From Piper betle (taxonomy: Eukaryota > Streptophyta > Magnoliopsida > Piperales > Piperaceae): 64,000 nt of DNA. The stretch spans positions 1-64,000 of the forward strand of contig JAURVB010013847.1 in assembly GCA_033002965.1 (NCBI GenBank), in the 5' to 3' direction. The position numbers and the translations under genes were made by a program. The notes under the pieces are model-generated. The model made no database searches, was not told where the DNA came from, and worked only from the letters and a program-made list of their open reading frames with translations. Of this stretch, positions 50,061 to 61,472 are shown one piece after another (position 1 is the first letter of the stretch; each line of letters starts with the position of its first letter).

Positions 50061-50842
50061 ATGGTGCGCTGCATAGTTTTGCATCGCACCATGCACTGCA
50101 TTGAGGAGAGCCGCTGGATCAAAATACAACGGCTCTCGTTTATTCCACCCACCATCCTCGTGATGGACCAGCCTACCCGCCCGACGGACCCGCTAGACCC
50201 GCCATCCCGCCCGCGACCGCCGCGCCCCTCCCGCCTGCGACCGTCGCGCCCCTCCCGCCCGCAACCGCCCCGCCCACCACGCCACCGCCCGCCGCCGTGG
50301 CGTGCCCCCCTCCGGCTTCCGCCCCCAGCCGGGGCCCCGTCCACTGCCCTCCTCCCCCGCCCGGCCATCGACCACCGCCGCGGCTGCAACACCAACCCCC
50401 CTCCGCCACCGCTGATTCCCGCCCCCCGCCGCCGATTCCGCCCCACGCGGCGGTGGCGGCGCCGCGAGTGGTGGCGCCGCCAATCGGGCGATGGCGGAGG
50501 CGGCGGGGGGCGGGAATCAGCGGTGGCGGAGGGGGGTTGGTGTTGCAGCTCGCGACGGCCGGGCGGGGGGAGGAGGGCGGTGGACGAGGTCCCCGGCTGG
50601 GGAGGAAGCTGGAGGGGGGGCGCCACGGCGGCGGGCGATGGAGCGGTGGGCGGGGCAGTCGCGGGCGGGAGGGGTGCAGCGGTCGCGGAGCGGGATCGCG
50701 GGTCTGGCAGGTCGGGCGGGTCCGTCGGGTGGGTAGGCGGGTCCATCACGAGGATGGTGGGTGGAATAAACGAGAGCCGCTGGATTTTGATTCAACGGCT
50801 CTCCTCAATGCACCGCGTGGTGCAAACCATGCAGCGCACCAT
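50061..50842. mobile_element. Long GC-rich palindromic (foldback) element, about 780 bp
   Basis: The left terminus ATGGTGCGCTGCATAGTTTT and the right terminus on the other strand ATGGTGCGCTGCATGGTTTG are inverted. The complementarity continues inward through GAGGAGAGCCG, AATAAACGAGAGCCG, CATCCTCGTGATGGACC and the CCGCC-rich core to a centre near 50455-50470. The two arms therefore make up almost the whole element. It sits between TA-rich sequences, so target duplications cannot be read. Long terminal repeats of this kind occur in Mutator-like MITEs and in foldback elements. All long frames here (Pro/Arg- or Gly/Arg-rich, present on both strands) are compositional artefacts. Confidence 0.85.
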
Positions 50843-50848
50843 GGACCT

Positions 50849-50882
<34 letters not shown>

Positions 50883-51196
50883 ACGTAATTAACACTAAGA
50901 ATATCAACAGCGAGGAAATGTCAGGTCTTGGTAAGCCCATGCAAGTATTTTTCTCCGATGATACTACCGGAACATATGTTGCTGGCACTTATATATAATT
51001 AACTACCTGAGGTTCTCAGTTTAGATATTATGTAAACGCAGATGCGAGAATTGCTACTAGTGTTTTATAGGACTTCATGGTTCAAGGATTAGTTGACGTT
51101 ATGGGCCAGTGGATCATAACAGTACTCAACAATGGAACTTCATATTCAAATTAATCAGCCAGATCAGCTCGATGCTCGTAGGGTTGATGTATCTGT
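50843..51196. other. Spacer with TA microsatellite left of the copia element
   Basis: A TA run at about 50851-50879, then unique sequence with no recognised feature up to the copia LTR. Confidence 0.4.
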
Positions 51197-51557
51197 TGTT
51201 AGATTATTCCATAATTATTAAGTGACCCATGTACAATTCAATGTATTGGTCCAATGACGATATTTTGGATATTAAATAAATTAAGATCAGTTACGGGATT
51301 TAAATAACACTCTCTTTTATCTTCAAATTAACTGTCGATCTTTTGCATCCCGGAGACACTCTACAGTATAGAGAAGGAAAAAAGAAATTACAAAGATTTC
51401 TTAATTGAAATCAAAGCATAGATCAAGGTACACTTTCACATTGTTTTATTTATAGTCTTCAAACAATTTTTAGACAAATTTTATGATCAATTTCTTTTAA
51501 AGTTCTAATTGAAATTGAATTACAGCGAAATTCTTAAAGTTCTCAAATTTTTAATAA
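51197..51557 (+). repeat. 5' LTR of the copia element (approximate ends)
   Basis: It begins TGTTAGATTATTCC and ends just before the primer-binding site at 51559. It aligns with 56845-57210 over most of its length. The CA end has decayed. Confidence 0.7.
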
Positions 51558-51726
51558 TTGGTATCAGAGCATCTTGCTGTGGAATTATTTGTGTTTATTT
51601 ATTTAATCATATTGTAAAAAATAATAGTTTGCCAGGGTAAAAAAATTATTTAATTCAAGGGTCGGCCTTAACAGCGTGTCGCCTGAAAAGGGACGCCTAG
51701 CCCTTAGCTGCCCATAAAGTAGAAAT

Positions 51727-51930
51727 GTCGTGGCCGCCCATGATGGTGGTGAGGGCGGCCAGTCCTTGGCTGCCCAAGTGGAAATGGGCGGCCAAGTCGC
51801 GGCCGCCCATGATGGTGGTGAGGGAGGCCAATACCTGGCCGCCCAAGAAAGGGAAAGGGCGGCACCCTGGCCGCCCATAAAAGGCAATGAGGGCGCCCAG
51901 GCCAAGCCCGCCCATGACGATGAAGACGCT
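51727..51930 (+). repeat. GC-rich minisatellite, 69-bp period, inside the copia element
   Basis: GTCG(T/C)GGCCGCCCATGATG starts at 51727 and 51796, giving a 69-bp period. A third degenerate unit starts near 51865 (GGCCGCCCATAAAAGG). The period is a multiple of three and a plus-strand frame (51730-51954) stays open with a repeated AAHDGGEGGQ peptide. The composition is completely unlike the AT-rich element around it, which suggests captured or separately inserted DNA. Confidence 0.75.
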
Positions 51931-52418
51931 AAAAAAGGGGAAATAAATAAATAGTAAAACAAATAATTATAAATACATAAAGGTTGATAAATATAAATGT
52001 AATTATATATATATATATATATATATATTTGTTCATCATTATTGTCATTGATATGTATTTTAAGGTTATTTAAATTTGTTTTACATTAAAGTTATATGCA
52101 CGAAAGTTACACTTGTAAAAATTTATTAGTTAAATATTTATTAAATAGCTAAGCTAATTATTCACCAAAGTGGCTTGACTTGGCGTGGATTAATTAAAAT
52201 AAATATTTAATTATGTATTTTCAATTGTTCATATTTATGTGATATATTTAAATGACATAAAATATTTGACTTAAACAATTGAAATCATTAATTATAATAC
52301 TATAAGGTCATTCAAAGGTGGACCATTATTTATAATTAATGACATTAAAAGAAATATATTGGCAGTTGTGTATTCAAAAATAACATGCATGTTAATTTAA
52401 AGCATAATTGATTATCTG

Positions 52419-52420
<2 letters not shown>

Positions 52421-52453
<33 letters not shown>
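52421..52453. repeat. (AT)n microsatellite in the copia leader region
   Basis: A pure AT run. Another one lies at about 52002-52028. Both are between the primer-binding site and the first recognisable gag-like sequence. Confidence 0.8.
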
Positions 52454-52457
<4 letters not shown>

Positions 52458-55400
52458 GACATCAATATTGGTTAAATTTGTATTTAAATTCACCCGATGG
52501 TGAACTTAAATACATCATAAAGTTTCGTTGATAGTTCGAATCTTTCAGGTTACTCACAGCATTAAAGTGTGTGCATCTGTATTTTTTGTAGTAACTACTA
52601 ATTTGTTCATGGTGGGTGATTGTATTATTAAGTTCAATATAATGAGCTATGGTGATTGGTATGAACAAATCTAGTTTCAACTTGCTGTTATGGAATTGGA
52701 CTTGACACTAGTTTCCAAAATGCCCACAACAAAATCTGAGACTAGTAATGTATAGTGACAATTGTTATTTTGAGGCTTGGGAGTAGTCTAATAGGTTGCA
52801 TTTGAACTTAATGAGGATGATGATGGGTGAAAATATTAAGCCATCAATGCCCAAGACGGACAATGCAAAGATGTTTATGGTAAAAGTTAAAGGAGTATTT
52901 CCAGTTGGACATTGTTTATAAGTCCATTATGGGAATTCTTATGAATGAGATGTCGACTAAGAAATTTGATTGGTCACACCCTATTCACTATCATGTAACT
53001 ACAATGGTAAATCTAGTAATAAAATTGACGTCAATGGGTATGGATGTGTGTGAGTTTTTTACAGTTCATTATTAACTCACTTCCTTCTGAGTTTGGCCAC
53101 TTCTAAGTGAATGGAGGAAGGGAGATTGAAGAAATTATCAATGTAGAACCTTTACAAAATTAAGGTCATGTTACTTTAGGAGGAAAGAAAATTAAAGAAA
53201 GTGAAGATAACCCTATTCATCTCACATTTCAAAGAAAAGCCAGTTGCACCAAAACCACAATGCCACAATGAAAGTGAAAGATGAAAAATTCTATAAGGAA
53301 TATAAATGCTTCTTCTACAAATGGACTGGTCATATCAAGGATTGTCTGAAAAAAAACAGTACTATACTTTCAACGTGTTTTGGATCAAATCTTATTAAAG
53401 TGTTTACTAATACTTGATGGTTTGATTCTGGTGTTACTACTCATTTATTTTATATCATACAAGAATTACTTTCAATCTAACCCATAAACTGAATTAAACA
53501 ATTCCTGTATACAGGGAGCAGAATAAAGGCACGAATTGAGGGAATTAAAGCATATAGATTGATCCTAGATTGTGGATGTCATATGGATCTGAAAATGTGT
53601 CTTTAGATTCTCGCTTTTACTAGAAATTTAATTTTTATTGGAAAGTTGGATGATTTATATTTTAATTTTAAGATCGAAAACAATGTATTTTCCTAGTACA
53701 AATAAAAAGTACTATTATAGTTCTAGTACTTTAGTTGATGGATTGTGTCGTTTTAATTTTTATTTTGGTTTAATTGAATCCCTATTTAATATTATTCATG
53801 ATTTTGGTTTTAAGCGTAGTGCACGTAATGAAAATTCTACTTTCTTATAGCATCAAAGACTAGGACATATATCTCGGGGAAAAGTAGTGAAGTTAGTGAA
53901 AAGTGAAATGCAACCTCAATTGGATTTTACTCATAAAGATATACGTGTGGATTACATTAAAGGTAAATAAATTAAATACACATCAATACATCGGGCTACA
54001 ATAAGTAGTGACCAGTTGAATTGATATACATTGACATATGTGGTTCATTTGATATTCTATTTTGGAATGGTGAAAAATATTTTATCGATTTTATTGATAA
54101 TTTCTCACGATATTATTAATTTCATTTGCTGCATGAAAAGTTTCTAATCAGTGGATATCCTTGTGGTATTCATAAATGAGGTAGAAGACAACTAGACAAG
54201 AAAGTAAAAGTTGTATGATCTGATAGATGTGGTGAATATTATGACCAATTTGATGAAAGTGGACAATGTCCATGTCTATTTACAAAGTTCATTAAAAGTC
54301 GAGGCGGCACAATATACAATGTCCGATACACCTCATTAAAATAGTGTAGTTGAAAGACGAAATCGTACTCTTATGGACATAGTTAGGAGTATGTTAAGTT
54401 ATAATATTGTACCTTTACCATTGTATATGTTTGCATTATAGATTGTTACTTATATGAGGCAGTTCATAAGACTCATTATGAATTGTGGACAGGAATGAAA
54501 CATAGTTTAAGCATCTTTATATATTGGGTTGCTGAGTAAAAATGAGGATATATAATCCACATAAAAAAACTTGATGCAAGGATCATTAATAGTTATTTCA
54601 TCGATTATCTTAAAAAGTCAAAAGAGTAAAAGTTTTACTGTCCTAATCCTAGTATGAGAATTGTTGAGTCTCGTAATGCTCAGTTTATTTAAAATGGTAA
54701 AGATAGTAATAGAGGGAATTACAGAATGTCAATATTAAATAAACTCTAGCGAAAACCTCTAGAGCTAGTGTTTCCTCTCAGGTTTTTGTTCCTATTATTA
54801 TATCACAGTCATATAACATACAAAAATAACAAATTAATATCCAAAACCCACGAATTGAAAATGCTAATAATGAAATGACTGATTATATATAAGTCATAAA
54901 TGAGTATGTAATTACATAAGAAATTGCATTGTGGAGGTCTGTAAGGGAGAAAAATTGGGTATTTTGAATGACTGTGGTTTAGTCAGCTGAGCATAAGCAT
55001 GACTTAAACATTGATAATAACCTAGATTCATTCAAACAAGCCATGAAATTTAATAATTTAGGAAAATAATTTAATACAATAAAAGAAAATTTAAAATCAA
55101 TTTAAAAATAATAGAGTCTGGGATTTAGTTGAATTGTTTCAAGATTTAAAATAAGTCCATTGTAAGTGGGTCTATAAGACTAGACATGACTTAAAAGGCA
55201 ATATCGAAAGATATAAAATTAGATTTGTTACAAAAAGTTTACTCAAAGGAGTGTGATTGATTATAAGGAAACCTCATCTCTAGTTTCGAAGAAGGAATCC
55301 TTAAAATTTATTATCTTTAGTGACTCATTATGATCTAGAACTTCACTAACTGAATGTTAAAATCGATTTTCGAACTGAAAACTTGAAAGAGAAAGTTTTC

Positions 55401-56844
55401 ATGGATCAATGAGAAGGTTTTGTGGTCATAGGAAAGGAAAATATAGTGTGTAAATTAAAGAAATCAATACATGGATTGAAACATGCTTTCTAACAAGAGT
55501 ATTTTAAGTTCAATAATATCATTACATATTATTATTTTGTAAAAAATATTATCAATTGGTGTATTTATACAAAGGTGAATGAAAGTACGTAATTATATTA
55601 GTTCTATATATTGATGATATTCTTCTTGTTACTTATGACATTGGGTTATTATATGATGTTAAGAAATTTCTCTCTGAGAATTTTGAAATGAAGGATATGG
55701 GTGAGACATCTTATGTGTCCCTTGATAGATCACAAGGACTCTTGGAATTGTTTGAGAAGCTCTACATTGATAAAATTTTGGAGAGATTTAGAATGAAAAA
55801 ATGCTTCGCTAGAATTGTTCCAATTTAGAAGAGACAAATTTAGTAAAATGTAATATCCAAAGAATTAATTGGAACGTAAAGAAATGAAATCAATACCTTA
55901 TGCATCGATAGTAGGAAATTTGATGTACACTCAGATATGTACTTGGTTGCACCTCAATTTTATTGTTGGGATGTTAGGTCGATATTAAAGTAATCATGGA
56001 TTAAATCACTCGAAAGTTGCAAAGAAAATTCTTACATTTTTACAAGGACGAAGGATTACGTGCTCACGTAGAGGAGGTTGAACCATCTTGAGGTGGTATA
56101 CTATTCAGACTCAGATTATACCAAATGTGTGGACTCAATGAAATCTACATTTGGCTTCATGTTACTGTTAGGAGGAGGAGGAGCAATTTCATAGAAGAGT
56201 AGAAAATAGTTATTCATTGCAACTTCCACCATGGAGGGTAAGTTTGTGGCATGCTTTGAGACCACTCTTCAAATATTGTGGTTGCAGAATTTTATCTCAG
56301 GTCTTTGTATTGTCGATAGTATAGATAGACTGTTAAAAATTTATTGTAATAATTCCGCATATGTTTGTCTATTTAAGAATGACAAGGAGTCAAAGGGTGT
56401 TAGTCACATGAATATAAAATACTTTTCTACTAAGGAATAAGTGTTAAAAAAGAGACTGTCTATTGAGTTATTGAGTTATTGAGTTATTATTAGCTTGATA
56501 GGATGAAATGTATACATATATCGTTTCACTCATATTATTACACTTGTAAATTCAATCAAAGTAATCTTTAAACACGCGTACATGTTATCCACATTAATGT
56601 TATGTACATGTCATATTTTCGGTGAGATACTAATAAAAGGTTAAAGATTATAGTAATCCTTGATTAACGTTATTATAAATTGAATTAATTGTGACACATA
56701 AATGGGATCATAACGTTGAATGACTTGTGACTGCCATGATTCGATCAATATAGTTCAATTAAGATGATTTGATTGATTCAATGAATGGAACACACTTAAA
56801 GTTTTATTGAATTATCAAATTGTAACATGAGTCAAGTAAGAGAT

Positions 56845-57210
56845 TATTAGATTATTTAATGGTTATTAAATGATCTATGTATAGTTAAATGGGTTGGTCC
56901 AATAAAAGGGTCCAAATATAATGGCATTTAGACATTAAATAATTTAGGATCGATTATGAGTTTTAAATAACCTTCTCATCTCTCTTTAAATTATCGGTCG
57001 TCTTTTTCCATCTTGGAGACACCCTACACTGCAGAGAAGGAAGAAAAAGAAAAAATTAGAGAGGTTTCTTAATTGAAATCAAAGCATAGATTAAGGTATG
57101 TTTTCACATTATTTTATTCATATTCTTCAAACAATTTTTAGGCAGATTTTATAGTCAATTTCTTTAACAATTTTAATTGAAATTGAATTAAACTTATATA
57201 ATTTCTAAGA
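56845..57210 (+). repeat. 3' LTR of the copia element (approximate ends)
   Basis: It matches the 5' LTR, including GGTTGGTCCAATAAA, GGAGACACCCTACA and AAATCAAAGCATAGATTAAG. The end near 57200 is not sharply defined. Confidence 0.7.
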
Positions 57211-57455
57211 TCTGTAGTTAGCTACCCAAATAAAAACTTCCATTCTTTGTCTGGTTGTTGCAATTTCTTACTACTCGTCTTGGGCGGGAGAAGATTTAAG
57301 CGTAGATGACAAAATAAGGTGGCCGAGGCTTGTCTGCGTGGTCACTACTGATATGGCGAGCGATTGCTTGAAACGCAAAGAATGTAACGACAGTGAAGTC
57401 CCCTTATGTCAAATCAGCTATTGCCTGTACATGCAGGTAAGGTGGAGAGGACCAC
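57211..57455. other. Short unique spacer
   Basis: No gene. The fragment at 57300-57430 is less AT-rich but has no supported frame. Confidence 0.3.
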
Positions 57456-57576
57456 CTGTTTGGTCCCTTTGACACCAATTGAGATGAACGTATCAATTTA
57501 TAAGAATAAGGATGGTCTGTTTGGTCCCTTTGACACCAATTGAAATGAACGTATCAATTTATAAGAATAAGGATGG

Positions 57577-57614
<38 letters not shown>

Positions 57615-57729
57615 CCATCCTTATTCTTATAAATTGATGCGTTCATATATATATATATATATATAACCATCCTTATTCTTATAAATTGATGCGTTCATCT
57701 CAATTCGTGTCAAAGGGACCAAACAGGTA
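57456..57729. mobile_element. Composite foldback: duplicated arm, TA core, duplicated inverse arm
   Basis: A 61-bp unit (CTGTTTGGTCCCTTTGACAC ... AATAAGGATGGT) occurs at 57456 and 57517. After a TA run (about 57577-57613) comes its inverted inner half (57614-57646), another TA run, and the full inverted unit (57665-57729, ending GTCAAAGGGACCAAACAGGT). The layout is unit, unit, TA, half-inverse, TA, inverse. Copies are nearly identical, so the rearrangement is recent and hairpin-driven. Confidence 0.85.
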
Positions 57730-58235
57730 GTTAGAATAGACGAAAAATCATAGGGGTGGCCGTCACTCCAGCTGAAACATGGAAAGAAAATATTGATCAG
57801 GCAAGTTATCGTAGCTCAATCCAGAAGAATGATTGATGCGAAGATGAATGGTATTTTTAGAAGACGGGTGACAACAAAATACCTTCTTTATCTTTCGTTT
57901 CTCACTTCGCTTTTCTGGTCCTAATTGGTGTCCTATCGATTCATCCCAATTACAGACTATAATCAGATGGCATACTCATGTGCCCTATCAATATTAGAAT
58001 ATTAGAACATGTCACCTCTCCCTAATTTTTTGGCTTTGTTGCTTTAACAGCTCAACCATAAATTGCAAAGTGGGTGAGATGTTTCAGAAAAGAAAAAAGG
58101 AAAATGGGTGCGGTTTCTGTCATTTCAAATGTTGATGTATGTATGGTGTTTGGACTTAGCGGGCCGAATACCCCCGCATTCGTTGTTGGGCTTCGGGAAG
58201 GTTGAACAGCGGAGACTGAAGACTAGAGCAGTTTA
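57730..58235. other. Intergenic, nothing recognised
   Basis: Ordinary non-coding DNA between the composite foldback and a diverged repeat. Confidence 0.35.
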
Positions 58236-59000
58236 CCGACTCGAGATCGAATAAATTTTAAACATATATAATTGAAATCGATTCAAATATTGTTTATATT
58301 GTTCGAACTCGAATACACTTAAATTATTTAATTTTGACGAGCTCCAAACTCAGCTCGTCTAGGAGTTCAAAAGCTCGTTCACTTAGGCCCAAATACCAGT
58401 TAGTGACTTTCACATGTCTTTAGGATGACACTCTCCCAACTTAACTATCCAATGTATTGATGCTACTTTGTTATTTTATTGTATATAAATAAATATAACT
58501 AGTTACAATTAAACTTATTAATATATGCATATATATATATATATATATATTATCTTAGCTGAGGGTAGATAATGCTTTTATCTTAAACTTTAATCTGGAT
58601 TGCTGGATTATAAGGACGATTCAAATTTAATAAAAAAATAAAAATAAAACGAAAAATAAAAAAACAAAACACCATCACCACCACCCTCTTTTAATACGTA
58701 GTCAATAATAATATTTATTTATGATTTTAAATATATTTTAAATTTACAAATGATATTATGTATATTATTATATTATATTATCTAGTTGAGCTTCGAGTCG
58801 AGTTAGAGTCGAGCTATGAGTCGATTTCGAATAGAGTTCAAGTTATAACCACGTTGAATAAAGTCAAATCAAACTCGACTCGTAAGATTCGAGTTCGAGT
58901 TAAATTCGAACTCGTGCATTTAAATATTAAATTTTGAGTTTAGTAAAGTCGAACCGAACGTAAAACTATTACGGGTTAACTCGCTGAATTAGTACCCTAA
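58236..59000. repeat. Diverged GAGTCGAG-type MITE, copy 4
   Basis: The right end on the other strand, TTAGGGTACTAATTCAGCGA, matches the terminus of the MITE at 7300-7780 (TAGGGTTGCTAATTGAACGA). The subterminal part has GAGTCGAG/GACTCGTAAGATTCGAG blocks in common. The left terminus is not recognised. A TA run lies at about 58528-58550. Confidence 0.55.
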
Positions 59001-59966
59001 CAAAGACCAATGTCCTTATCCACAATTTGGTTTTGGAGACTAATATTTTTGGAATCACATCTATTTTCTGAATTGGCGATGAAAGAAACCATTGCTATGA
59101 TGGGTATGTATCTTAAATGTTGTATTCGTCTTTGTCCGCATAAGTCAGAAGACTCAGAATTAATACCAAGAAGCAATATTTATTTGGCTGACATTATGAG
59201 GCTGCTTATTCCAAAGAGGGCAGCGCAGTTTCTACCACCATATTTCAAAATTCCGACTTCTGCCGCTGGCTAAATCTATATGAGTCTTCCCTTATTTTTG
59301 GCATTTTTACTTAAAATGTTCAACTCAACCATAAAATATGAAGTAAATGGGATCCAAAAAGGCATCATCACCATCAACCACAACAAACAAACAAACAAAA
59401 AAAATGCGTGGAATTTGGCGACATTGAATCTAAATTTGGTCCATCTGTTAATTAGGCCCAATCATACAATGCCGCCTCAACAAATGGCCCATTACTAAGC
59501 TGGGCCCACGAAGGCTTACTGCTCGGAGAGTCGGAGTTTCATTGTAGAAAAAAAGAGAATAATTAGAATAGTAGCACGTTTTAAATTTTTTAGAATGCTT
59601 TGAAAGATATATAACTACCTTAATCCATGTTTTATGTTTCCATCATGAACATACACTGGTTTCAACTCATCCTACAACACTTAACAAAAATAATAATAAT
59701 AAATTTAATGTTAAATTTGGATGACATTCTATGTACTAAACAATTAACATATAGATACTAACATCGATGATCGAACATTTCTATTCCTTACAGTAATTAT
59801 CTGCTCATGATTACGGGCATTGCACCAAATTCTGAGCCAATTTTCCCTTGAAATTAATCCCATTTGTTTAAATTCAGTTATTTTATGAGTCGTGTGTGTG
59901 TATATATATAAAAGAAAAAGAAGTTGCTTGTTTCATTTGCCATAACCGTAACAAAATGTAATTACT
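59001..59966. other. Intergenic, nothing recognised
   Basis: The frame at 59010-59273 has no family signature and no exon context. The rest is AT-rich with short repeats. Confidence 0.35.
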
Positions 59967-61355
59967 TGTTGGGTTTATCCTATGTTGATCATAGATAATC
60001 TTGGTGAGTTATATATGGGCTAATGGGAAAACTTTATTTATTGAGTTAACTTTTGGATTAAGAAAGGTTTATAACACCTATTTCAAGCTTCTTTTAAGGG
60101 CCCAAAAGGCCCAACATTGTTGGGTTATAATCTTAAAATATTTGGTATTTACCCACGTCGATTGTCAAATGTCGAAGTCTCCTTCATAGGTGGAGATTTG
60201 GTATTTACCTATATCGATTGTCGAATGTCGAAGTTTCTTTCATGGGTGGAGATTTGGCATTTGTATATGCTGATTGTCAGAGTTTCTTTCATGGGTTTCG
60301 CTTAATGATTTGCCAAGTGATGATATGTGTTTTGCCAAGTAATAATATGTGATTGAGTTCCCTCTGATAAAGAGAAGATTGTCATTGTCAGACGATGACC
60401 ACCCAATGTGTAAAGGAGTTGTTGGTTTATCCCACATTGGTCGTAGAGGGTATTGGTGACTTATATATAAGCTATTAGGAAAGCCTTATTCTTTCAGTTA
60501 GCTTTTGTATTAAGAGAGCTTCGTGATACCTGTTGCAAGTCCCATTTAAGGGCCCACCAATAATAGTATGTCAGTGGTTTCGGAATCGCCCGATGTGTGA
60601 AGGGGAGTTGTTAGGTTTATCCAACATTGGTCGTAGATGATCTTGGTTAGTTATATATGGGCTGATGGGAATGTCTTATTTATTGAGTTAACTTTTGGCT
60701 TAAGAGAGGCCCGTGACACCTATTTCAACTCGAGCGTGTGAAGGGGAGTTGTTAGGTTTATTCTACATCGGTCGTAGATGATCTTGGTTAGTTATATATA
60801 GGCTAATGAGAAAGTCTTATTTATTGAGTTAACTTTTAGCTTAAGAGAGGCCAGTGACACCTATTTCAACTCTCTTTTGGGGGCCCAAAGGGCCAACAGT
60901 GATATTAGAGTCAAGTTTTCTTCATCGGTTCTACGTGATGATTTAAAGGGAGTTATCAGAGTCAGGTTATAATCTTGAGAGATTTAAAATTTGCCTATAT
61001 CAATTATTGGAGTTTTCTTCATGGAGTTTGCCAAGTAGTGATATGTGAGTTTCATCTGATAAAGAGGAGAGGAGAGTTTGCCAAGTGATGATATATGAGT
61101 TCCCTTTAATAAAGAGGAGAGTTTGCCAAGTGATGATATGTGAATTCCCTCTTATAAAGAGGAGATTGTCAGACGATAATTATTTCTAGGTCGCCCTTCC
61201 CGATATGTGAAAGGGAGTTGTTGCGTTTATCCAACATGGGTGGTAGAAGTTATTGGTAACTTGTATATAAGTTAATAGAAAAACCTTATTTCTTAAGCTG
61301 GTTTGGATTACAAAAAACTCGTGACTATTGTTGCAAGCCCCATTCGGGGCCTAAA
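59967..61355 (+). mobile_element. Tandem array of five TRIM-type LTRs
   Basis: Five related 120-150 bp units start near 59967, 60420, 60609, 60750 and 61219. They share TGTTGGGTTTAT/TGTTAGGTTTAT, TAGTTATATATGGGC, TTTATTGAGTTAACTTTT and, where complete, end GGGCCCA...CCAACA. The first is bounded by TGTTGG and CCAACA. TGATATTAGAGTC just after the fourth unit resembles a Met primer-binding site, and spacers repeat GTTATAATCTT and AAGTGATGATATGTGA. The pattern LTR-internal-LTR-internal-LTR indicates tandem TRIM copies made by unequal recombination. There is no coding capacity. Confidence 0.75.
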
Positions 61356-61472
61356 TAACTATACCATAGCTTGGTTGGGGCCAAAGGGCCCAAGATTAAT
61401 GAGCTCGAAATATATAGTTATTCATTGATCGCACAAACAACTGCTGCTGCCAGATCAATCGAAGTGAGTCCG

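Larger units (their letters stand above)
51197..57210 (+). mobile_element. Decayed Ty1/copia LTR retrotransposon
   Basis: The two LTRs (about 51197-51557 and 56845-57210) share ATTGGTCC, CTTAATTGAAATCAAAGCAT and CAAACAATTTTTAG. TGGTATCAGAGC at 51559-51570 is an exact initiator-Met primer-binding site. Between them the copia order can be read across many stops and frame shifts. Gag-like sequence begins near 52770. A CCHC-type knuckle with one Cys changed to Tyr (about 53298-53347) comes next, then protease WFDSGVTTH (about 53418) and HQRLGHISRGK (about 53850). Integrase VVERRNRTLMDIVRSML (about 54346) and reverse transcriptase YIDDILLVTYDIG (about 55607) follow. RNase H ends the series at 56231-56440 with FVACFETTLQILWLQNF, YCNNSA and KESKGVSHMNIKYF. 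It is long dead. LTRs differ by many substitutions. Confidence 0.9.

Noticed and set aside
50018..50998. Several long Pro/Arg- and Gly/Arg-rich open frames on both strands (up to 275 codons)
   Set aside because: They mirror each other because the region is a GC-rich palindrome. No domain, codon bias or start context supports translation.
59010..59273. 87-codon frame beside a MITE end
   Set aside because: No family signature and no neighbouring exons.
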